Source: Limnoglobus sp. (GTDB taxonomy: Bacteria; Planctomycetota; Planctomycetia; Gemmatales; Gemmataceae). From it: DNA of 9,012 bases. Position numbers and translations under genes: made by a program. Below are positions 1 through 5,988 of the stretch, piece by piece; position 1 is the stretch's first letter; every line of letters begins with the position of its first letter. Under the pieces are notes generated by a model, which was not told the origin of the DNA, did no database searches, and saw only the letters and a program-made list of their open reading frames with translations. The stretch lies in the NCBI GenBank assembly GCA_025353985.1, contig JANXNT010000748.1, positions 1 to 9,012 of the forward strand, read 5' to 3'.

Positions 1-1
1 G

Positions 2-52
2 GTCCTGAAGGGACCGTTCAGTGTGATCCAGCCTGAACCGTCCCTTCAGGAC
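2..52. repeat. 19-base inverted repeat with 13-base spacer
   Basis: Positions 2-20 and 34-52 are reverse complements except for one mismatch (18 of 19 match), around the core CCTGAAGGG (4-12) / CCCTTCAGG (42-50). It could form a strong hairpin. It lies at the left edge, so it may belong to a larger element or to the end of a neighbouring gene outside the window. Confidence 0.75.
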
Positions 53-73
53 GGGGGATATTTTCGAAATTTC

Positions 74-110
74 CCCAGGCCTGCGCTCGCTGCGCTCACT
101 CCGACCTGGG
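74..110. repeat. Inverted CCCAGG/CCTGGG flanking a short tandem repeat
   Basis: CCCAGG (74-79) and CCTGGG (105-110) are inverted copies. Between them, CTGCGCTCG (81-89) is followed directly by CTGCGCTCA (90-98), an almost exact 9-base tandem. The block sits between the second and third CCCTTCAGG copies, so 2-134 looks like one composite non-coding element. No gene is supported in 1-294. Confidence 0.55.
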
Positions 111-115
111 CTTTC

Positions 116-134
116 AGAACGGACCCTTCAGGCC
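116..134. repeat. Third, diverged copy of the CCCTTCAGG repeat
   Basis: This segment has the same orientation as the 34-52 arm. It shares the core CCCTTCAGG (124-132) and matches the 19-base unit at 15 to 16 of 19 positions, depending on which arm is compared. It could compete with 34-52 for pairing with 2-20. Confidence 0.55.
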
Positions 135-203
135 CGAAAACTGTTCGCCGAACCAGAACCAGGATGGCCCAGAAAACCCGTCAACAGCAACTTCACGTCA
201 CTT

Positions 204-258
204 GGGGCACCCCTAGTGGGTGCCTATTGATCCGAAGGCACCCACATGGGGGTGCCCC
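204..258. repeat. Long interrupted hairpin downstream of the operon
   Basis: The arms are 204-225 and 236-258. The outer ten bases (GGGGCACCCC, 204-213) pair perfectly with 249-258, and the inner ten (GTGGGTGCCT, 216-225) pair perfectly with 236-245. They are separated by a small internal loop (2 against 3 bases) and capped by a 10-base loop (226-235). It begins 36 bases past the last operon stop. It could act as a transcription terminator or mRNA 3' stabiliser, but no T-run follows it on the operon strand; only the plus-strand side has a T-rich tail (from 261). The 'GGTGCCCCTACA' end resembles palindromic intergenic repeats built on TAGGGGC...GCCCCTA that I recall from several bacterial phyla. 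Confidence 0.75.
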
Positions 259-294
259 TACAATTATTGTTGTCCTTATGCAAAATGTCGGATC

Positions 295-1389
295 TCATTT
301 CTGCAAAATCGGCAGGTAGTTGTTTGGCAGTTGCAAGATGATGCAGGCCATTGCGGTGGCGTAGGCGGGGCCGTGGCCGAAGTCGGCCCAGATATTTCCT
401 GGCCCTTGGCTGCGTGCGATCAGGTCGTCGCGGATCGCGGGGAACCACTCGGCCCACGCGGTGCCGCCCACCGTCCACATTGCGAGTGCGGCGTAATAAT
501 GTGCGTAATAATAATAGCGTTCGCTCGCCATATCGTTGAAGCCACGCTTGCCCGGGACGAACCGTTTGAGGTACTTCACGCTCCGGTCGATGACGTCGCC
601 TTCGTAGATTCCCGCGCTAAATAACCCCACCAACGCCGCTGCCGAACGCGGGAACAACGAACCCTGGTTCGTGCCGACCATGTAGGTGTAACCGCCGTCG
701 TCGAGTTGGCACCCTTGGATGTATTTCACGCCCGCATCGATCGTCGATTTCGGCACGAACAACCCCGCATTGCGTGCGGCCCGTAGCGCCATCAGTTGCG
801 CAACCGTCACCGAAACATCGGCTTCGCTCGGCCGCGGATCGTACCGCCAACCGCCGAGTTTGTTTTGCGAACGCACGATGACGGCCGTCGCTTTTTCGAG
901 TGCATCGCGGAGACGCCGTTGCCGGTTCGCGGTCGGCATCATCCCGTAAAGTTCGGCGAGGAACAGCGTGGCAAAGCCGTGCTGATACATCCCGCCGCCG
1001 TGCTGGAACGCATTTTCGCCGCCGTTGATGTAACCGACGGGGCTGCCCGAAGCGGACTTCAAAAGCAGGTAATCCATCGCGCGGCTGACGATTTTGCCGT
1101 ACTCGCCACGCCCCGGTTGGTGCCCGCCCGCCATGAGCGCCAGACCCGCGAGGCCGACGATGGCAGCATTCGGCCCCGAGTTATCGTCGTAGGAACCATC
1201 GTTGCGTTGCGAGCGGGCGAGGTACGCCAGCCCGCGATTGATCGCGATCTGCGTTTCGGTAGTCACGAGGTCAGTCGGTGCGGGCATCGCGCCGTCTTGC
1301 GCGTGGCCGACCAGCGCGACTGTCGCGCCCACGCCGCCGAGCAATGTCGCACGCGCAAACCCGCGGCGAGTGATGGCGTTCGGGTTCAC
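295..1389 (-). CDS. Tat-exported terpene-cyclase-fold (prenyltransferase/squalene-cyclase repeat) protein, probably non-catalytic
   Basis: I choose the GTG at 1389, giving 364 residues. It overlaps the previous stop as GTGA, has a weak AGAAGG about 7 bases upstream, and places a clear twin-arginine signal at the N-terminus: 'TRRGFAR' (7-13) followed by a hydrophobic stretch to 'VGHA' (27-30). The frame stays open upstream to an ATG at 1521, but that extension lies inside the preceding gene and would bury the signal. The mature part is an alpha-alpha barrel type sequence with QW-like repeats: 'QRNDGSY' (61-67), 'QNKLGGWRY' (175-183) and 'QLDDGGYTY' (228-236), plus an aromatic 'RYYYYAHYYA' (291-300). 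The squalene-hopene cyclase acid motif DxDD is absent; the similar place reads 'EADVSVT' (189-195). It is also roughly half the length of true squalene-hopene cyclases. It is therefore likely a binding or structural protein on the periplasmic side rather than a cyclase. It is the last gene of the operon. Confidence 0.88.
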   Translation of the reverse strand: MNPNAITRRGFARATLLGGVGATVALVGHAQDGAMPAPTDLVTTETQIAINRGLAYLARSQRNDGSYDDNSGPNAAIVGLAGLALMAGGHQPGRGEYGKIVSRAMDYLLLKSASGSPVGYINGGENAFQHGGGMYQHGFATLFLAELYGMMPTANRQRRLRDALEKATAVIVRSQNKLGGWRYDPRPSEADVSVTVAQLMALRAARNAGLFVPKSTIDAGVKYIQGCQLDDGGYTYMVGTNQGSLFPRSAAALVGLFSAGIYEGDVIDRSVKYLKRFVPGKRGFNDMASERYYYYAHYYAALAMWTVGGTAWAEWFPAIRDDLIARSQGPGNIWADFGHGPAYATAMACIILQLPNNYLPILQK

Positions 1390-2132
1390 TTCTTCGCCTT
1401 CTTGTCTTTTTCGGAGATCGCCGAGTAGTATTGCGGCAACAGATCCTTGTACTTCGACAGGTACTGTTCGCGGAAAAACTGCATCATCTTTTGCCGCGGT
1501 TGTTCGGGGAGGTGTCCCCAAAAATCTTTCGCGATCGTCTCCGCAAGTGGCAACATCGGCGTGCCTGCACCCGATTTTTTGTCGCCCGGTTCTGCACCGC
1601 TGCCCATCGGCATTGGCATCGGTTGCCCTTCGGGCTTCGCGGCTTGCGGTTGGCCATCGCCGAGCATCGGTGCGCTCTCGGGTTTGTTCGGCTTACTCGC
1701 TTGCGGGCGAGGCCGTCGTGGGCGACTGCCTTCGCCAGCTTGCGGTTTCGATTCACCCTTGTTTTTCTGAGGTGGCGGCGGTTGGCCATCGTTTGGCATC
1801 GGCGGCGGTGGCGGGCCTTGGTCGCTCATCGGTGGCGGATTTTCAAGTAACTTAATCAGCGTGTCGATATCGTCGGCGACCTGCTTTTGATCTTTCCGCG
1901 TTTCTTCACTAGTGTCTTGCCCCGAGAGTTTTTCGCCGACGGCTTTCGTGCCTTTCACGATGCGATTCGCCACCGAGCCGACATCGTCGCCTTCTGCGGG
2001 AACGATGTCCGCTTCGGGTTTCGGCAGTGCCTTCGCGGGTAAAATCACACGCGGGATCGGCGGCGCGATACCTGCCGTAAGCGACATCGCACTCACAGCG
2101 ATGCCGAAAATCGCACATATGAAACGCATCAT
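1386..2132 (-). CDS. Small exported proline-rich protein with conserved-looking ends
   Basis: This 248-residue protein begins with a hydrophobic signal-like segment (about 1-22, cleavage perhaps after 'TAGIA'). A predicted helical stretch follows at 50-97, with 'SEETRKDQKQVADDIDTLIK' at 75-94. The centre (98-185) is low complexity, dominated by Pro, Gln, Gly and Met, with 'DGQP' at 115-118 and 159-162 and alternating Met-Pro. The C-terminus (195-248) is helical and aromatic: 'DFWGHLPEQPRQKM' and 'LLPQYYSAISEK'. I recall similar helix and 'WGHLP' segments in small proteins next to VWA/coiled-coil genes in other planctomycetes, so it is likely a regular operon member. Two adjacent ATGs are possible (2132 and 2129). 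GAGGAG lies 5 bases before the first and 8 before the second, so MRF may be the true N-terminus. The start overlaps the upstream stop (ATGATG) and the stop overlaps the next GTG. No enzymatic motif is visible; an adaptor or tether role is inference. Confidence 0.85.
   Translation of the reverse strand: MMRFICAIFGIAVSAMSLTAGIAPPIPRVILPAKALPKPEADIVPAEGDDVGSVANRIVKGTKAVGEKLSGQDTSEETRKDQKQVADDIDTLIKLLENPPPMSDQGPPPPPMPNDGQPPPPQKNKGESKPQAGEGSRPRRPRPQASKPNKPESAPMLGDGQPQAAKPEGQPMPMPMGSGAEPGDKKSGAGTPMLPLAETIAKDFWGHLPEQPRQKMMQFFREQYLSKYKDLLPQYYSAISEKDKKAKK
1397..1402 (-). promoter_or_regulatory. Weak ribosome-binding site of the cyclase-like gene
   Basis: AGAAGG on the minus strand lies 7 bases before the GTG at 1389, within the lysine-rich end of the preceding gene. 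It matches the consensus only partly, and with a GTG start it suggests that expression depends largely on translational coupling through the GTGA overlap. Confidence 0.4.
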
Positions 2133-5100
2133 TGCTGCTCCTCGGTGCGCTGTAACTGAGCGGATAGTTGCTCGAATAATTCGGCGATATCCTTCTGCGA
2201 TTGCTCGAGGCTCTTCAACTCAGCGACTTCGTCTTCGGTCCATTTATTTGCGTCGGGGTGTAACTTCGCGAACTCTTCGGTCATCGCGTTGACTTCCTTC
2301 TGCCAATCTCGAAGCGCCTTGAGTTGCGCGAGCGGGGGCAGACCATCGCCCGGCGGCGCGCCTTCGGCTGGCGGCGGTTTCGCATCGCCGTCTTTCGGTG
2401 GCGAGGCGGCCATCGGCGGTTTTGGCTTATCTGGCTCTTTTAGCGAATCGACGATTTGTTGCAAACGGCGTAGCGCAAGTCGCATCGGGCGACGGGCGTC
2501 TTCATCGGCAGCGCGTTCGGTTTCTGGCTCGAATGCGAGCGGATCGGCGGTGAGCGCATCCGCTTTGCGCTCTTCGATTCGCGTTGCCGCCTTCGCCATA
2601 TTCTCGCTGGCTTGTTGCAGCATTCGTTCGAAGACTTTTTGCTTTTCGAGTTTCGTTTCGGCGAAGCGTACGACTTCCGCGGCGAGTGCTTTTTGCTGGT
2701 CCGCAAGCGATGAGTAACTGGCGACAATCGGGCGTTCCCACTTCTTCGCCTTCGCGACGGCATCGGTCAATCGCTCGGACTCGGCTATGGCGGCCTTCTG
2801 CTTTTCGAGAAACGCCCGTAGCGGTTCGATGAGTTGCTCGCGCTTCTCGCGTTCGAGTTGCTCGGCATCCTTGGCACGCTCCGTATCGAGCGATTGCTTC
2901 GCATCATCGAGCCGGTCGAGAGCATCGTTCAGTTCCTCGTTGGGGGCGCGTCCCTCGTTGAGTTCGTCGCGGGCTTGCTGCATATTCTCGGTCGCCTTCC
3001 GCAATTTCTCCGCCGAATCGGTCGCCCCTTCGCGTTGCAGTTTCCGCGAGAGTTTCTCGACGTTTTCCGATAACCGATTTTGCTCTTCGGCTAATTTCTT
3101 CAACGATTCCGCTCGCTCGGCGGGATCGGTCTTGCCACCGGCTTCGGTAATCTTTTTCGAAAGCTCTTCTTGTTGCGCCATCAGCGAATCGATCTCGGTC
3201 CCTTCCTGTTTTCGCTTCTTCGCAAGCTCATCGACCGATTCCGCTTTCTCGTCGGAAAGTGCCTTCGTCATCTTCTCCAAACGATCGGCGGCCTTCTGTG
3301 CGGCCACCCCCGCTTCGCCGGGGCGGTTGCGGCGTAGGGCATCGGCGGCATTTCGCAGGTCGTCAACCAACCCACGCTTCCCGGCTGTCTCCGCCGCTTT
3401 ATCGAGTGCCTTGGCCTCCGCCTCGGCTTGTTTGGCCTTCTCGCGAAGTGCCGATGCCTCCGGTTGCGTTTTCGCATCGCGGCTCTTTTGGTCCGCGAGT
3501 GCGTTCAATCCCGCCGCCTGTTGACGCTTCTCTTCGGCGATCCGTTCGGTTTTGGAAATTGCCTTCGCTCCATCGCTTGCCGCTTTCTCTAACTCGGCCG
3601 CCGAACGTTCGATGCCGACGCGATCTTGGGGCGTCAGCTTGTCGATGGCTTGGCCCGCCGGTCGGCGTTCGGCTTGCTTTGCGGCATCGGCCACGGTTCG
3701 TTCGATGGCGTTCTTCAGCGTGCGAATATCACTGCGAAGTTCGTTCGCGCTCGCCCATGGTTCGAGGTCTTCAATGGCCGTATTCAAACGGTCGAGCGCT
3801 GACTTCTGATTCTTCTTCGCGGCCTCGATCGCTTTGTTTGCGGCGGGTGTCCCTGCCGTGCGTTTGGCGTTTGCGATCTCGGGTTCGATCGCTTCCATGA
3901 AGCGGTTGTCGAGTTCCTCCATCGTGCGGGCCAGCGATTCGACGCGCTCCGTTGTGGCGGAGTTCGGCAATGCGTTGCGTCGAACGACATCGCGTAATCG
4001 TTCGGTTTTCGCTTTCAAACCGGCACGCGGATCGGCAACGGCGGCACGTGCCATACGCTGCGCTTGCTCGGCGCGGTCGAGCGGATCGGTGGCGGGAAGT
4101 GCCTTTTGGGCCTCGGTTAATTTCGCGTTCGCATCGAGTTGCAAATCGCGAACCCGCGCCAGTTCGGGCCGAAGTGCGACGATTTCCCGTTGCAACCACG
4201 CCTTCATCGACTCCGCGGACAAGATGCGAATTTCGACTTCCGGGCTTCGGCCTGGCGCTTTGTCGATCGAGTAATCGTCCCAGTCGGTCGCCATTGCTCG
4301 CAGGAAAATCACGTCGCCATCGGCGGGCGATTTGCCGGCGGAATTCGCGAATTGCGAGATAGACACGACACGTTCGTCTTCGAGAACCTGCGGTTGCGGG
4401 CGAATCGTTGCCGTGACGGTGCCGACCACCGCTTGCAGTGTGATCGCGTTCCGCTCCGCATCGATCGCGGGCCAAACGCGATACGGTTCCTCGCCACTAC
4501 GGTGTTCCCAATTCAGTTGGCGGACGGCAAACGTGCGGTCGTCGGCACGGGTGCGAACGAGCAACTTCGCGGTGGGAAGCAGCAACAACGGGTCTTGCCC
4601 CGCACGCGGTTTGTCGATCGTCACCATCGGCGCGGGGTCGGGTGTGGTCGAAATTTCGATGAGCCGCGTACCGGTGAGGCCGCGTTCGTCGGTGAAGCGT
4701 AGCGCGTAGATTCCGTTTAGCGGCGGTGCGAACTCCGCCTCCAGGAGTTGGCCCTCGGAGCCGTATATTTGCAGTGGAAGATCTTCGAGGAAGCGATCCG
4801 CGATGAGTTGGCTACCGACCATCGCGAACGGGTTCGTTGCCGCAATCGGCGCGACCGCGGCGGCCATCTGGTTCGCGGACGTGTCGCCTTGGTAGCGCAG
4901 CACCGCCGTGCGTATTCGCCGATCCGCCTTCGCACGAAGCTGAATTCGCGTGCCCGACACGCCAGTAACAATGCCGGTGCCATCGGGAAGGTCTTGCGCG
5001 GGCTGCCCCGTGTAGCGCGGGTACGTCAGTCGGATTTGCGGCGATGGCCGACCGTCTAGCAACATCAACTTCGGTGGCGACACGACTTCGACGTGTTGCC

Positions 5101-5956
5101 AAACGCTAACCGCATCGTTTGCGGTCGCCTGAAATTCGAACGTCTCCACCAAGCGATCCGGCCAGAGAACGATGCGTCCGTTTGCAGCATCGCCTTCGAG
5201 AATCAACGGCACTCGCTCGGTTTGAATCGTGCCGTTTGCCATGCGGAGTTGAATCGCGGCATCATCGGCAATTTCGCCGCGGACGCGGAATTGTACCGTC
5301 AACGATTCGCCACGTGCGAGCAACGAGATGGGTTTGAGGAGTTCGATCGTCGTGCGTGGTGGCCATGCGTGTTGGCCGTACGGGTCGAATAATCGCACCC
5401 CCGCGTGGGCCGCGCGATTACCGTACACGAGCATCACCACACCGAGTGCGAGCAAGCCCACGAGCATCAGCCCGACTGCCCGCCACAACTTCCCCGTGGG
5501 AATAATCGACTGCGTATCGCAATCATCGGTAAGGTGTTCGGCACGCTTCATTGCGGCACGTCGGAACGAATTTTCGCCGCGGTCGCGGGGCGTCTCCGTG
5601 CGATCCTGGAACGACACCGCACTGGCAAGCGCATCGTTGAGCGACGGGAACCGCGATTCCAAAATGTGAGCGATGCGAAGTGGCCGCACGGATTCGCGAC
5701 TCGGCCGCACAATGCCGCGAACGAACAGAACGCCACTGCCGACAAGTAGCGTGAGCAGCCCGATGGCCCGTAGCGATGTATGGAGATTCAAGGCAATATC
5801 GAGCACGCAAACGAGTGCCAGAACGAAGCCGAGCCAGGCGATGAGTGCGAAAGTGCCGGTAAGCACGCGAACCAATCGGCGCGTCCGACCCAACCAACGC
5901 AATCGCTCGGTAAGCGGCGGTGCAGCATAACCCGGCGGTCGAAGAACGAGGGGCAT
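2129..5956 (-). CDS. Giant membrane-anchored coiled-coil envelope protein (DUF4175-like)
   Basis: This 1275-residue protein has likely membrane helices at about 31-55, 63-84 and 157-180. The third is followed by 'DPYGQHAWPP' (191-200), a type of motif I associate with planctomycete homologues. Residues 200-575 look beta-rich and extracytoplasmic. Residues 580-1170 are almost continuous charged helix rich in Ala, Glu, Lys, Arg and Gln, expected to form long coiled coils. A Pro-rich linker (about 1173-1207) and a short helical C-terminus (1208-1275) end the protein. The overall plan of N-terminal helices followed by a long low-complexity helical region recalls DUF4175 proteins, though those are usually shorter; I infer this from layout, not alignment. 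The ATG at 5956 is supported by GGGAG 8 bases upstream, and the membrane helices begin shortly after it. Its stop overlaps the next start. A structural or scaffold role beside the VWA protein is plausible but unproven. No catalytic motif is visible. Confidence 0.88.
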   Translation of the reverse strand: MPLVLRPPGYAAPPLTERLRWLGRTRRLVRVLTGTFALIAWLGFVLALVCVLDIALNLHTSLRAIGLLTLLVGSGVLFVRGIVRPSRESVRPLRIAHILESRFPSLNDALASAVSFQDRTETPRDRGENSFRRAAMKRAEHLTDDCDTQSIIPTGKLWRAVGLMLVGLLALGVVMLVYGNRAAHAGVRLFDPYGQHAWPPRTTIELLKPISLLARGESLTVQFRVRGEIADDAAIQLRMANGTIQTERVPLILEGDAANGRIVLWPDRLVETFEFQATANDAVSVWQHVEVVSPPKLMLLDGRPSPQIRLTYPRYTGQPAQDLPDGTGIVTGVSGTRIQLRAKADRRIRTAVLRYQGDTSANQMAAAVAPIAATNPFAMVGSQLIADRFLEDLPLQIYGSEGQLLEAEFAPPLNGIYALRFTDERGLTGTRLIEISTTPDPAPMVTIDKPRAGQDPLLLLPTAKLLVRTRADDRTFAVRQLNWEHRSGEEPYRVWPAIDAERNAITLQAVVGTVTATIRPQPQVLEDERVVSISQFANSAGKSPADGDVIFLRAMATDWDDYSIDKAPGRSPEVEIRILSAESMKAWLQREIVALRPELARVRDLQLDANAKLTEAQKALPATDPLDRAEQAQRMARAAVADPRAGLKAKTERLRDVVRRNALPNSATTERVESLARTMEELDNRFMEAIEPEIANAKRTAGTPAANKAIEAAKKNQKSALDRLNTAIEDLEPWASANELRSDIRTLKNAIERTVADAAKQAERRPAGQAIDKLTPQDRVGIERSAAELEKAASDGAKAISKTERIAEEKRQQAAGLNALADQKSRDAKTQPEASALREKAKQAEAEAKALDKAAETAGKRGLVDDLRNAADALRRNRPGEAGVAAQKAADRLEKMTKALSDEKAESVDELAKKRKQEGTEIDSLMAQQEELSKKITEAGGKTDPAERAESLKKLAEEQNRLSENVEKLSRKLQREGATDSAEKLRKATENMQQARDELNEGRAPNEELNDALDRLDDAKQSLDTERAKDAEQLEREKREQLIEPLRAFLEKQKAAIAESERLTDAVAKAKKWERPIVASYSSLADQQKALAAEVVRFAETKLEKQKVFERMLQQASENMAKAATRIEERKADALTADPLAFEPETERAADEDARRPMRLALRRLQQIVDSLKEPDKPKPPMAASPPKDGDAKPPPAEGAPPGDGLPPLAQLKALRDWQKEVNAMTEEFAKLHPDANKWTEDEVAELKSLEQSQKDIAELFEQLSAQLQRTEEQQ
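2138..2143 (-). promoter_or_regulatory. Ribosome-binding site of the proline-rich protein gene
   Basis: GAGGAG on the minus strand lies within the last codons of the coiled-coil gene. It is 5 bases before the ATG at 2132 and 8 before the ATG at 2129, so the spacing slightly favours the second ATG. Its position inside the upstream coding region fits coupled translation. Confidence 0.65.
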
Positions 5957-5964
5957 CGGCGATA

Positions 5965-5969
5965 CTCCC
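5965..5969 (-). promoter_or_regulatory. Ribosome-binding site of the coiled-coil gene
   Basis: GGGAG on the minus strand lies 8 bases before the ATG at 5956, inside the 32-base gap after the VWA gene stop. It supports this start and shows this gene can be initiated independently of the upstream one. Confidence 0.7.
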
Positions 5970-5988
5970 GGAGCGTTAGCTCAGAACA

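Noticed and set aside
2..134. CRISPR array
   Set aside because: There are only three imperfect copies in mixed orientation with unequal spacing (13 and 63 bases) and no cas genes.
23..319. Plus-strand reading frame of 98 codons across the left non-coding region
   Set aside because: It is made from the inverted repeats and hairpin arms, overlaps the end of the cyclase-like gene, and resembles no protein family I know.
1390..1521. Upstream ATG extension of the cyclase-like gene
   Set aside because: It lies fully inside the preceding gene and would place 44 residues before a typical twin-arginine signal; the GTG at 1389 fits the overlap and the signal better.
796..1855. Overlapping plus-strand frames opposite the cyclase-like and proline-rich genes
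   Set aside because: The minus-strand genes have clear signals and family motifs; the opposite frames are arginine-rich and featureless.
2787..3524. Long serine-rich plus-strand frame opposite the coiled-coil gene
   Set aside because: Its composition is the antisense of Glu/Lys/Ala-rich coiled-coil codons in GC-rich DNA, with no ribosome-binding site or domain.
3771..4475. Arginine-rich minus-strand frame within the coiled-coil gene
   Set aside because: It is an out-of-frame reading of the same strand, with composition typical of a GC-rich shadow and no start signal.
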